Assembly (NCBI GenBank): GCA_958428675.1
Contig: CAUAGV010000027.1
Location: 1-14,136 of the forward strand
Direction of reading: 5' to 3'
Source of the DNA: an uncultured Collinsella sp.
Lineage (GTDB): Bacteria; Actinomycetota; Coriobacteriia; Coriobacteriales; Coriobacteriaceae
Length of the DNA: 14,136 nucleotides
The notes beneath the pieces were generated by a model, which was not told where the DNA came from, did not search any database, and was given only the letters and a program-made list of their open reading frames with translations. This document shows, piece by piece, positions 6,843-13,582 of the stretch (its first letter is position 1; each line of letters starts with the position of its first letter). A program made the translations under genes and the position numbers.

Positions 6843-7703
6843 ATGACAACTTCGCCTTTGGCAAACCCCACGGCCACCAGGGAGCTGCTGGAGGAGTTTG
6901 GCCTTGCGACCAAGCATCGCCTGGGCCAGAACTTTCTAATCGACAATCATGTGATCGAGCGTATCTGCGAGCTTGCCGAGCTTGCAGGTGACGAGCGCGT
7001 ACTCGAGGTGGGTCCGGGTTGCGGTACGTTGACACTTGCGTTGCTGCAGGAAGCGGCGTGCGTTACGTCCATTGAGGCCGATCCTGAGCTCGAACCGGTG
7101 CTCGACGCCCATGCCGCCGACTATGCCAACTTCCGCTTTATCATGGGCGACGCGCTTAAGGTTGGCCCGGAGCAGATTGAGCAGGCCGCCGGCGGCGAGC
7201 CCACGGTATTTGTCGCGAACTTGCCCTATAACGTGGCGGCGACGATCATTTTGCAATTTTTCCAGACGATGCCGGCGCTCAAGCGCGCCGTCGTCATGGT
7301 GCAAAAGGAGGTTGCCGATCGCATTGCCGCAGTGCCGGGCAACAAGACCTATGGCGGCTATACGGCAAAGCTCGGCCTGTATGCGCAGGTGACGGGTCGC
7401 TTTGAGGTGCCGCCGCGTTGCTTTATGCCGGCGCCGCACGTGGACTCGGCCGTCGTGCGTATCGATCGTGTTGACGGTGTGGTGCCCGAAGGACTCGATC
7501 GCGAATTTGTGGCCCGCGTGATTGATGCTGCATTTGCTCAGCGTCGCAAGACCATCCGCAATTCCATGAGCGCCAACGGCTTTGCCAAGGACGTGCTCGA
7601 TGCCGCCTTTGAGGCTTGCGGTATCGCACCCACCACGCGTGCCGAGACGCTCGGCGTCGCCGACTTTATGTGCCTGGCTCGGGAGCTTTCCCATGACGCT
7701 TAA
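6843..7703 (+). CDS. rsmA: 16S rRNA adenine-1518/1519 dimethyltransferase
   Basis: RsmA (KsgA) transfers four methyl groups from S-adenosylmethionine to two adjacent adenines near the 3' end of 16S rRNA during 30S maturation. The 286-residue protein has GQNFLID (28-34), the SAM-binding VLEVGPGCGTLT (53-64), IEADPELEPVL, the catalytic NLPYNVA motif starting at residue 126, a P-x-P substrate region around FMPAPHVDSAV, and QRRKTIRNS near the C-terminus. The ribosome site AAGGAGG is at 6831-6837. The metG terminator sits so close upstream that no separate promoter fits comfortably. Its 3' end overlaps tatD by 11 bases. Confidence 0.96.
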   Translation: MTTSPLANPTATRELLEEFGLATKHRLGQNFLIDNHVIERICELAELAGDERVLEVGPGCGTLTLALLQEAACVTSIEADPELEPVLDAHAADYANFRFIMGDALKVGPEQIEQAAGGEPTVFVANLPYNVAATIILQFFQTMPALKRAVVMVQKEVADRIAAVPGNKTYGGYTAKLGLYAQVTGRFEVPPRCFMPAPHVDSAVVRIDRVDGVVPEGLDREFVARVIDAAFAQRRKTIRNSMSANGFAKDVLDAAFEACGIAPTTRAETLGVADFMCLARELSHDA

Positions 7704-8610
7704 TGCCGAACGCGTGACGTTTACCAAGAAAAAGAAGACGGTTGCTTGTCCCGTGCCCTTGGCACCGCTTGCCGACACACATGCGCATCTGCTTTCGTTC
7801 TGGGGCAAGGACGTGCCCGAGACACTCGTGCGTGCCAAGGCGGCAGGCATCGACCTGTTGGTGACGGTCTTCGACCCCATCGCCGACAAGCGCAGCGTGA
7901 CGGGCTATAGCGACTGGCTGACGCGCGAGATTCTGCCGATGCAGGATATCCCGCAGATCAAGTATCTTGCCGGCGTGCATCCGTATGGCGCGCCGGACTA
8001 TACCGACGACATTCACGCGCAGGTTGTTGCTGCGCTTGATGACCCTTTGTGTGCCGGTATTGGCGAAATCGGTCTGGACTACCACATGGATTACGACGAC
8101 GACATCACGCCGGCGCCCCACAGCGTGCAGATTGATTGCATGGCACGTCAGCTCGAAGTCGCCGTGCGCTGCAATGTGCCGGTGGAGTTGCACCTGCGGC
8201 ACGAGGACTCGGATGGGGAGCGCACCTCGCATATGGATGCGTACAACGTGCTTCGTGAGGTGGGCGTGCCCCAGGCCGGTTGTGTGCTGCACTGTTTTGG
8301 CGAGGACCGCGCCACGATGGAGCGCTTTGTGGAGCTGGGCTGCTATATCGCCTATGGTGGTGCGGCCACCTTTAAGCGCAACGACGACGTGCGCGAGGCA
8401 TTTGCGGCAACCCCACTCGATCGAATTTTGTTCGAGACGGATTGCCCGTATATGGCTCCGGAGCCCATCCGCGGTCTTGAATGCGAGCCCGCAATGATCT
8501 CCATTACGGCAAACGCGCTGGTTAACGACCGTGTCGATCGCACTGGTGAGGACGCCGAAACAATCGCGCATGCCGCTTGGGAAAATGCCTGCAAACTTTT
8601 TCAAAAATAG
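7693..8610 (+). CDS. TatD-family metal-dependent deoxyribonuclease
   Basis: This 305-residue protein belongs to the TatD family of the amidohydrolase superfamily. It shows the metal ligands: HxH at H30/H32 in LADTHAHL, E125 in GEIGLDYH, H167 in ELHLRHED, H200 in VLHCFGED and D250 in FETDCPYMAPEP. Members act as 3'-5' exonucleases on DNA or RNA and may take part in repair or turnover. It is about 40 residues longer than Escherichia coli TatD, partly from an N-terminal extension before the HxH motif. The start ATG 7693, preceded by GGGAG (7681-7685), lies inside the rsmA 3' end, so translation is coupled. The reading frame extends upstream through rsmA but has no support there. Its last codons are A/T-rich and run into the tRNA-Leu promoter. 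Confidence 0.92.
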   Translation: MTLNAERVTFTKKKKTVACPVPLAPLADTHAHLLSFWGKDVPETLVRAKAAGIDLLVTVFDPIADKRSVTGYSDWLTREILPMQDIPQIKYLAGVHPYGAPDYTDDIHAQVVAALDDPLCAGIGEIGLDYHMDYDDDITPAPHSVQIDCMARQLEVAVRCNVPVELHLRHEDSDGERTSHMDAYNVLREVGVPQAGCVLHCFGEDRATMERFVELGCYIAYGGAATFKRNDDVREAFAATPLDRILFETDCPYMAPEPIRGLECEPAMISITANALVNDRVDRTGEDAETIAHAAWENACKLFQK

Positions 8611-8613
8611 TTC

Positions 8614-8642
8614 TTGCGTTCGCGGTGGCGCTCCGTTATTCT
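8614..8642 (+). promoter_or_regulatory. Sigma-70-type promoter of tRNA-Leu
   Basis: The -35 box TTGCGT (8614-8619) and -10 box TATTCT (8637-8642) have the ideal 17-base spacing. The -35 begins 4 bases after the tatD stop codon. The A/T-rich final codons of tatD (about 8593-8608) stand where an UP element would be. Confidence 0.75.
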
Positions 8643-8653
8643 AATTCCTGCAC

Positions 8654-8740
8654 GCGGGCGTGGCGGAATTGGCAGACGCGTACGGTTCAGGTCCGTATGG
8701 GGGCAACCCCATGAAGGTTCAAGTCCTTTCGCCCGCACCA
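8654..8740 (+). tRNA. tRNA-Leu (CAG anticodon)
   Basis: An 87-base tRNA with a perfect GCGGGCG/CGCCCGC acceptor stem and an encoded CCA (8738-8740). The anticodon CAG (8688-8690) reads CUG codons. The long variable arm TGGGG-GCAA-CCCCA identifies a class II tRNA, as expected for leucine. The T-loop is TTCAAGT. Confidence 0.96.
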
Positions 8741-8751
8741 TTGATTGAAAG

Positions 8752-8777
8752 AGCTCCCAGCAATGGGGGCTTTTTTG
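8752..8777 (+). terminator. Intrinsic terminator after tRNA-Leu
   Basis: The stem AGCTCCCA / TGGGGGCT (8752-8759 with 8764-8771, one G-U pair) has a GCAA tetraloop and is followed by TTTTTTG. Confidence 0.88.
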
Positions 8778-8839
8778 TTATACACGATCTCCTTGGACGG
8801 GTATCCTAATGGCAACGTGCGCCTATCAGAGGAGAGACC

Positions 8840-9778
8840 ATGCTGTTTTCCGGTATCATCGCTGCCCTTACGAGCCTTTTGATTCCCATCATCATCCTGC
8901 TGCTGTTGCTTCCCAACGCCTGCTACGTCGTTGAGCAGCAGCACGCTGTGATCATCGAGCGCTTGGGTAAGTTCAATCGTATCGTCAACGCGGGCTTCCA
9001 CGTGAAGGTGCCCGTGATCGACCGCAAGGCCGCCACGGTGAGCCTGCGCACCATGAAAAACGGTTTTGGCATCGACGTTAAGACCCAGGACAACGTGACC
9101 ATCGGCCTTGAGGTCTCCGCTCAGTACCACGTGAGCTACGACATGGGCGCCGGCCCGGCAGATTCGGGCATCTACAAGAGCTACTACATGCTGCAGGAGC
9201 CCGTCGACCAGATGCGTGACTTCATCACCGACGCCCTGCGCTCTTCGATTCCTGTCTACACACTCGATGAGGTCTTTGCCAAGAAGGATGACATCGCCAA
9301 GGATGTCAACGCTACCGTTTCCGAGCAGATGGCCGCCTACGGCTTCACCCTCGTGTCGACGCTCATCACCAAAATCGCACTGCCGACCGAGGTTGAGAAC
9401 TCCATGAACGACATCAACGCTGCCCAGCGCAAGCGCGCTGCGGCACAGGAGCTCGCCGAGGCAGACCGCATCAAGCGCGTTACCGAGGCGACCGCCGAGG
9501 CCGAGGCAATGGAAAAGGCGGGCGAGGGCATCGCCAACCAGCGCAAGGCCATCGCACTGGGTATCAAAGATTCGCTCGAGATCATCCAGGAGACGGGTGT
9601 CGGCAATGACGAGGCCAACCAACTGTTCATGTTTACGCAGTGGTCCGAGATGATGACGGAGTTCGCTCGCACGGGTAAAACCTCGACGGTCGTGCTGCCG
9701 AGCGACTTTTCGCAGTCGGCCTCGATGTTCGAGCAGATGCTGGCCGCCGGCAAAGTTCAAAACGATTCGAAGGAGTAG
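8840..9778 (+). CDS. SPFH/band-7 (stomatin-like) membrane protein
   Basis: This 312-residue protein has one N-terminal hydrophobic segment (about residues 5-25) followed by the SPFH/band-7 pattern: CYVVEQQHAVIIERLGKFNRI, FHVKVPVIDR, a VKTQDNVTIGLEVSAQY core and RSSIPVYTLDEVFAKKDDI. A long alanine/glutamate/lysine-rich coiled-coil (about 190-245) follows. The family forms large membrane-anchored oligomeric rings and scaffolds for proteases or membrane microdomains; the specific role here is unknown. The ribosome site GAGGAGAG (8829-8836) is good. No NfeD or FtsH partner is visible nearby. The stop is 6 bases before rlmH, and the rlmH ribosome site GAAGGAG lies inside its last codons. A weak -10-like TATCCT is at 8802-8807. 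Confidence 0.9.
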   Translation: MLFSGIIAALTSLLIPIIILLLLLPNACYVVEQQHAVIIERLGKFNRIVNAGFHVKVPVIDRKAATVSLRTMKNGFGIDVKTQDNVTIGLEVSAQYHVSYDMGAGPADSGIYKSYYMLQEPVDQMRDFITDALRSSIPVYTLDEVFAKKDDIAKDVNATVSEQMAAYGFTLVSTLITKIALPTEVENSMNDINAAQRKRAAAQELAEADRIKRVTEATAEAEAMEKAGEGIANQRKAIALGIKDSLEIIQETGVGNDEANQLFMFTQWSEMMTEFARTGKTSTVVLPSDFSQSASMFEQMLAAGKVQNDSKE

Positions 9779-9784
9779 ACGCGC

Positions 9785-10255
9785 GTGAAATACACCGTCG
9801 TTTGCGTCGGTAAGCTCAAGGAGCGCTTTTGGAAGGACGCGTGCGCTGAGTACACCAAGCGCCTGGGTGCCTATGCCAAGGTGGATATCCGCGAGGTGGC
9901 CGATATCGACCCGGCTAAGGCGGGCGGCGTGGATGCTGCGCGTGACAAGGAGGGGGCGGCGATTCTTGCTGCCTTGCCGCCTCGAGCGCATGTGATCCTG
10001 CTGGCTATCGAGGGCAAGGAGCGCTCGAGCGAGGAGTTTTCGGCGAGGCTCGACGATCTTATGCTGCGAGGCAGCAGCGACATTGCCTTTGTAATCGGCG
10101 GTTCGGACGGCGTGAGCGATGACGTGCGCGCACGAGCCGACGAGATGCTCAGCTTTGGACGTATTACCTTGCCGCATAACTTGGCGCGCGTGGTGCTGCT
10201 GGAGCAGATCTACCGCGCCTGCAAGATTAGCCGCGGCGAGCCGTATCACAAATAG
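9785..10255 (+). CDS. rlmH: 23S rRNA (pseudouridine-1915 N3)-methyltransferase
   Basis: RlmH, an SPOUT-family methyltransferase, methylates pseudouridine 1915 in helix 69 of 23S rRNA in assembled 70S ribosomes. The 156 residues match family length. Motifs are the N-terminal YTVVCVGKLKERFW, HVILLAIEGKERSSEEFS, the IGGSDG loop (GGSDG at 105-109), the knot region LPHNLARVVLLEQIYRA and the typical C-terminal RGEPYHK. The start is GTG at 9785, with GAAGGAG at 9769-9775 nine bases upstream inside the SPFH gene. Both features indicate coupling to the SPFH gene. Confidence 0.96.
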   Translation: MKYTVVCVGKLKERFWKDACAEYTKRLGAYAKVDIREVADIDPAKAGGVDAARDKEGAAILAALPPRAHVILLAIEGKERSSEEFSARLDDLMLRGSSDIAFVIGGSDGVSDDVRARADEMLSFGRITLPHNLARVVLLEQIYRACKISRGEPYHK

Positions 10256-10328
10256 GTCGGCAATACGAAACAATGGCGTGGGACAATAGCTTTCGTTTTG
10301 AGGAATGTGTCTGAAAGGACTATGTGAT

Positions 10329-11099
10329 ATGAAGATTGGATTTGTCGGTTTTGGCAATATGGCGAGCGCTATGGCCGATGGCTGGATCGCTGCCGGTGTA
10401 GCTGCGAGCGACATGTGCGCCTGTGCGGGTCGCTACGACGCACTGGTTGAGCGCTGCGAGGCGCGCGGGATGGCCGCCTGCCACGATGCCGCCGAGGTTG
10501 TCGCCGCATCCGATATCGTGGTCGCTGCGGTCAAGCCGTACATGATCGAGAAGGTATTCGCCCCGCTCAAGGATGCTCTTGCCAAAAAGGTCGTTCTGTC
10601 GGTTGCCTGGACCTGGGACAGTGCCAAGTGGGAGCAGGTCCTGCCGGGCGTCGCGCATATCTCGACGGTGCCCAACACGCCGGTTTCGGTGGGCGAGGGC
10701 GTCATCGCCTGCGAGAAGGCTTCGACGCTTAACGACGAGCAGCGTGCTGTGGTGCTCGACCTGCTCGGTAAGCTTGGCGCTGTCGTCGAGCTCGACACAA
10801 GCCTGCTGTTTGTGGGCGGCACGGTGGGTGGTTGCGCTCCGGCGTTTGTCGCCATGGCAATCGAGGCCCTGGGCGATGCGGCGGTCAAGCACGGTATCCC
10901 GCGTGCGGATGCTTATCGCATTGTGAGCCAGATGGTGCTGGGTACGGCAAAGCTGCAGCTTGCAACTGGCCAGCATCCCGCGGCGATGAAGGATGCCGTA
11001 TGCTCGCCCGGTGGTGCCACCATCAAGGGCGTCGTTGCGCTCGAGGACGCCGGCATGCGCAGCGCCCTGGTCAAGGCAATCGACGCAACCCTCCAGTAA
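10329..11099 (+). CDS. proC: Pyrroline-5-carboxylate reductase
   Basis: ProC reduces 1-pyrroline-5-carboxylate to proline with NAD(P)H, the last step of proline synthesis. The 256 residues, close to the usual length of about 270, contain the nucleotide-binding start KIGFVGFGNMASAMADGW (2-18 or so), VVAAVKPYMIEKV, STVPNTPVSVGEG, and the C-terminal dimerisation region GGTVGGCAPAF, then SPGGATIKGVVALEDAGMR. The start ATG 10329 has AAAGGA (10314-10319) upstream; an in-frame ATG at 10305 would add eight residues of unlike sequence and is disfavoured. The 73-base gap from rlmH has no obvious terminator. The gene converges on the small minus-strand gene at 11257-11430. Confidence 0.94.
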   Translation: MKIGFVGFGNMASAMADGWIAAGVAASDMCACAGRYDALVERCEARGMAACHDAAEVVAASDIVVAAVKPYMIEKVFAPLKDALAKKVVLSVAWTWDSAKWEQVLPGVAHISTVPNTPVSVGEGVIACEKASTLNDEQRAVVLDLLGKLGAVVELDTSLLFVGGTVGGCAPAFVAMAIEALGDAAVKHGIPRADAYRIVSQMVLGTAKLQLATGQHPAAMKDAVCSPGGATIKGVVALEDAGMRSALVKAIDATLQ

Positions 11100-11258
11100 A
11101 ACCGACCAAAAAAGGGACAGTTTATTTTGGCAGGTTTTTCCTGCGGTTTTGTCCTTTTAGCGAAAAGTGCCCCGCAACTGGCTCAATTCCAGTTGCGGGG
11201 CACTTGCGTTTGCCCAGATAAAACCGACCAAAATAAACCTGTCCCTTTTTGGCAGGTT
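11098..11258. repeat. Nested inverted-repeat element between convergent genes
   Basis: Two 25-base arms (11106-11130 and 11228-11252) are reverse complements except for small indels. They carry AAAAAGGGACAG and its complement CTGTCCCTTTTT. Outside the arm core, AAAACCGACCAAAA occurs in the same orientation at 11098-11111 and 11220-11233, and TTTTGGCAGGTT at 11126-11137 and 11247-11258. So the core is inverted while its borders are direct. Inside lies a perfect 16-base-pair hairpin (11168-11206). The element fills the whole gap from the proC stop to the stop of the minus-strand gene. It could be a REP/MITE-like mobile repeat serving as a two-way terminator. Confidence 0.8.
11165..11206 (-). 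terminator. Strong hairpin, probable terminator of the small minus-strand gene
   Basis: AGTGCCCCGCAACTGG is followed by a 7-base loop and its perfect complement, a 16-pair stem. Read on the minus strand, the stem is followed by a short T run (ACTTTTCGCT), which suits termination of the minus-strand gene. On the plus strand the downstream bases are less T-rich, so ending proC there is less certain. Confidence 0.6.
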
Positions 11259-11430
11259 AGTCCCAGAAGCTGTCTTCTTCGTCCTCGGACTTGGGGCCGC
11301 GGTCGACATACATCTTATGGGTGCGCTTCTCCATTACAAAGGCAATAATCGCAAACAGCAGGATGCCGCCGGCGAAAAGGATGGCAAAACCGGTGCGGGT
11401 GCCAAACAAAAAGGAAAAAACTGCGTCCAT
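11257..11430 (-). CDS. Small single-pass membrane protein of unknown function
   Basis: This 57-residue frame starts at ATG 11430-11428 and ends at TAA 11259-11257. It begins MDAVFSFLFG, has one hydrophobic helix at about residues 14-32, a basic patch EKRTHKM, then MYVDRGPKSEDEEDSFWD, a strongly acidic C-terminus. A ribosome site AAGAAGG lies six or so bases before the ATG on the minus strand. The positive residues just after the helix suggest the C-terminal tail faces the cytoplasm. The combination of a good start, a clean membrane helix and a charged tail makes it a real gene. I do not assign a function. It converges on proC and diverges from serS. Confidence 0.82.
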   Translation of the reverse strand: MDAVFSFLFGTRTGFAILFAGGILLFAIIAFVMEKRTHKMYVDRGPKSEDEEDSFWD

Positions 11431-11541
11431 TGGGTGCCTTCTTGCGTAGTTGAGTTGGGTCGTAAACGCTCATAAGTATATACTTGCCCATACATGTACA
11501 AGGTTGCAACCTAAATGGAATGTATATCGCCGGAGGATCTA
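11431..11541. promoter_or_regulatory. Divergent promoter region of the small gene and serS
   Basis: The gap holds two perfect 12-base palindromes: AAGTATATACTT (11474-11485) and AGGTTGCAACCT (11501-11512). The first contains TATACT-type -10 boxes readable on both strands, e.g. TATACT 11479-11484 on plus, with TTGGGT (11455-11460) 18 bases upstream as a weak -35. The second would lie in the serS leader if transcription starts there, or serve as an operator. A GGAGG ribosome site (11532-11536) precedes serS. I see no T-box leader. Confidence 0.5.
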
Positions 11542-12825
11542 ATGCTTGATATCAAGTTTGTTCGCGAGAACCCCGATGCCATCGATACCGCCATGGCAAA
11601 TCGCCAGACGTCTTGGGATCGCGAGAAGTTCTTTGAACTCGACGACGAGCGCCGTGCCGTCATCACCGAGGTCGAGGAGCTCCAGGCCACGCGTAACGCC
11701 GAGTCCAAGAAGATTGGCGCCCTGATGAAGGAGGGCAAGAAGGACGAGGCCGAGGCTGCCAAGGAGGCCGTGCGCGCCGTCAACGAGAAGATCGACGGTT
11801 TGGCCGAGCGCCGTACCGCTCTTGAGCAGGAGCAGTACGACTTCATGGCTCACCTGCCCAACATTCCGTGCGATGCCACCCCGTACGGTAAGGACGAGGA
11901 CGAGAACATCGAGCGTCGCCGCTGGGGCACCCCGCGCGAGTTCGACTTCGACTTTAAGCCGCACTGGGACCTGGGCACCGATCTGGACATCCTCGACTTC
12001 GAGCGCGGCAACAAGCTCTCCGGCAGCCGCTTCACCGTTCTCGGTGGCGCCGGCGCCCGCCTGGAGCGCGCCCTTATCAACTTCTTCCTGGACACGCACA
12101 CGAGCCGTGGCTTCAAGGAGTGGTGGCCGCCTATCGTCGTCAAGCGTCAGACCATGTTCGGCACGGGCCAGCTGCCCAAGTTCGAGGACGACGCCTATCA
12201 CGTCTCGGGCGACAACTTCCTGATCCCCACCGCCGAGGTCGTGCTTACCAACCTGCACGCCGGCGAGGTCCTCGATGCCGACACTCTGCCGCGCCGCTAC
12301 ACCGCCTTCACCCCCTGCTTCCGCGAGGAGGCCGGTTCCGCCGGTCGCGACACCCGCGGCATCATCCGTCAGCACGAGTTCGACAAGGTCGAGATGGTCA
12401 AGTTCGCTAAGCCGGAGGAGTCCGACGAGGAGCTCGAGAGCATGACCGCCGAGGCCGAGTACCTGCTGCAGCAGCTGGGCCTTCCGTATCGCGTGATTAG
12501 CCTGTGCACCGGCGACTTGGGCTTCTCTGCCCGTCAGACCTACGACGTCGAGGTCTGGCTGCCGAGCTACAACGCCTACAAGGAGATCAGCTCCTGCTCC
12601 AACTGCGGTGACTTCCAGGCTCGCCGCGCCAACATCAAGTATCGCGACCCCGAGAACTTCAAGGGTTCGCGCTATCTGCACACCCTCAACGGTTCCGGTC
12701 TGCCGGCTGGCCGTACCATGGCAGCCATTCTGGAGAACTACCAGAACGCTGACGGCACCATCACGATCCCCGAGGTTCTGCGTCCCTACATGGGCGGCCT
12801 CGAGAAGATCGAGCCGGTCGCGTAG
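11542..12825 (+). CDS. serS: Seryl-tRNA synthetase
   Basis: This class II enzyme charges tRNA-Ser (and tRNA-Sec where present). The start ATG 11542, after a GGAGG site, gives the usual N-terminus MLDIKFVRENPDAI; an ATG at 11515 would add nine residues without a ribosome site. The 427 residues comprise an N-terminal antiparallel coiled coil (about 27-105) that binds the long arm of tRNA-Ser, then motif 1 in the region GARLERALINFF, motif 2 FREEAGSAGRDTRG (from residue 260) followed by IRQHEFDKVEM, and motif 3 GSGLPAGRTMAAILENYQ (384-401). Strong codon bias fits high expression. It is monocistronic, with a terminator at 12849. Confidence 0.97.
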   Translation: MLDIKFVRENPDAIDTAMANRQTSWDREKFFELDDERRAVITEVEELQATRNAESKKIGALMKEGKKDEAEAAKEAVRAVNEKIDGLAERRTALEQEQYDFMAHLPNIPCDATPYGKDEDENIERRRWGTPREFDFDFKPHWDLGTDLDILDFERGNKLSGSRFTVLGGAGARLERALINFFLDTHTSRGFKEWWPPIVVKRQTMFGTGQLPKFEDDAYHVSGDNFLIPTAEVVLTNLHAGEVLDADTLPRRYTAFTPCFREEAGSAGRDTRGIIRQHEFDKVEMVKFAKPEESDEELESMTAEAEYLLQQLGLPYRVISLCTGDLGFSARQTYDVEVWLPSYNAYKEISSCSNCGDFQARRANIKYRDPENFKGSRYLHTLNGSGLPAGRTMAAILENYQNADGTITIPEVLRPYMGGLEKIEPVA

Positions 12826-12848
12826 ATTGGCTGCATAAGCGATTTGCT

Positions 12849-12878
12849 AGGGCACTCCTTTTTGGGGTGCCCTTTTTG
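12849..12878 (+). terminator. Intrinsic terminator after serS
   Basis: The stem AGGGCACTCC / GGGGTGCCCT (12849-12858 with 12864-12873, one G-U pair) has a TTTTT loop and is followed by TTTTTG. Confidence 0.88.
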
Positions 12879-12923
12879 TGTGCGGCCATACCATGCTGTG
12901 CGGACAGCTCAATAGAAAATACA

Positions 12924-12963
12924 CGAACAACTGTTCTGTATACAGCCATCTACCTGCTATGCT
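12924..12963 (+). promoter_or_regulatory. LexA-box-like palindrome and promoter before an unknown gene
   Basis: CGAACAACTGTTCT (12924-12937) matches the Gram-positive LexA box CGAAC-N4-GTTCG except for the last base. It is followed by the 10-base palindrome CTGTATACAG (12936-12945). A -10-like TATGCT lies at 12958-12963, so the palindromes would cover the -35 region. SOS control is a guess from this match alone. Confidence 0.4.
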
Positions 12964-12996
12964 TTTGCTAAATAAGAGCGAGAGAAAGGGGACGCG

Positions 12997-13374
12997 ATGG
13001 AGCTGTTTGATGATCGGGTGGTGTTGTTTGAGAGTGACGAGGGCGGGGAGTACCTGCTTGTGACGTGTGAGCCGTCTGGCATGGGTGGCCTGGTGATTCG
13101 ACAGACGAGTGAGGGTCCGTTGACCCAATGGTGCTTTGAGGAGTCGCCGCATGTGGTCGAGACCTTTGTGACGCACGAGGGGCTTGTGGCCCTGGAGCAT
13201 TTCTATGGGGTCCGGACATCTAACCAGGTTGCTCGCATGTTGAGTATCTCGTTTGCCGATTATGATTGTGCCCAGCGGGTGAGATCGCTCCTGAGGGAAC
13301 TTGATGCTAAGTTTGACGTGATCGAAAAACCAATCGATCGTACGGGGAACGGCGGTATATGCGGAGTAGCATGA
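12997..13374 (+). CDS. Hypothetical protein
   Basis: This gene encodes 125 residues. The start ATG 12997 follows an AAAGGGG ribosome site (12986-12991 region). The sequence is acidic and soluble-looking, beginning MELFDDRVVLFESDEGGEYLLV, apparently strand-rich in the first half. An alternating second half, RMLSISFADYDCAQRVRSLLRELDAKFDVI, looks like a helix pair. I recognise no domain and see no membrane segment or signal peptide. Codon use resembles the neighbouring genes but with more GTG/TTG-rich codons than serS, as in a weakly expressed gene. It has its own probable promoter region with a LexA-box-like site, and it is followed after about 40 bases by the tRNA-Arg promoter. Confidence 0.7.
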   Translation: MELFDDRVVLFESDEGGEYLLVTCEPSGMGGLVIRQTSEGPLTQWCFEESPHVVETFVTHEGLVALEHFYGVRTSNQVARMLSISFADYDCAQRVRSLLRELDAKFDVIEKPIDRTGNGGICGVA

Positions 13375-13410
13375 CAAAACTGCGTTCCACAAAAAAGTTT
13401 GAGATTGTGC

Positions 13411-13440
13411 TTGACTCCAATAAGCTAAAGTGGTTTTATA
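13411..13440 (+). promoter_or_regulatory. Promoter of the first tRNA-Arg
   Basis: The -35 box TTGACT (13411-13416) is followed at 18 bases by TTTATA (13435-13440), with A-rich sequence upstream. The predicted start is about 5 bases before the tRNA. It is unrelated in sequence to the promoter of the second tRNA-Arg copy. Confidence 0.6.
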
Positions 13441-13451
13441 TGTCTTGCGCT

Positions 13452-13528
13452 GCGGCGTTACCTCAGCTGGATAGAGGGTCTGACTACGAATCAGAACGTC
13501 ATAGGTTCGAATCCTATACGCCGCACCA
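13452..13528 (+). tRNA. tRNA-Arg (ACG anticodon), copy 1
   Basis: A complete 77-base tRNA with perfect acceptor GCGGCGT/ACGCCGC and encoded CCA (13526-13528). The anticodon ACG (13486-13488) would be converted to ICG by TadA-type deamination and read CGU, CGC and CGA. The T-arm AGGTTCGAATCC spans 13503-13514. Confidence 0.96.
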
Positions 13529-13538
13529 ATTGAGTTTT

Positions 13539-13567
13539 AAGCCTCCGGAAACGGGGGCTTTTCCTTT
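13539..13567 (+). terminator. Intrinsic terminator after tRNA-Arg copy 1
   Basis: The stem AAGCCTCCG / CGGGGGCTT (13539-13547 with 13552-13560, one G-U pair) has a GAAA tetraloop and is followed by TTCCTTT. Confidence 0.85.
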
Positions 13568-13582
13568 ACGGGGGCATTGCGG

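Noticed and set aside
10265..10296. ACGAAA ... TTTCGT before proC, resembling the palindrome at 2031
   Set aside because: The arms are only six bases and 20 apart, and the flanks do not match; expected by chance.
8687..10414. Long minus-strand reading frame of 575 codons
   Set aside because: It runs antisense to the SPFH gene, rlmH and tRNA-Leu. Its end reads as the familiar spurious peptide produced by translating across a tRNA. High GC explains the open frame.
11431..11541. T-box riboswitch before serS
   Set aside because: The leader is too short, and no specifier hairpin or antiterminator/terminator pair is visible.
12936..12945. CTGTATACAG as an Escherichia coli-type LexA box
   Set aside because: That box needs ten bases between CTG and CAG; here there are four. 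Only the neighbouring Gram-positive-type site is kept as a candidate.
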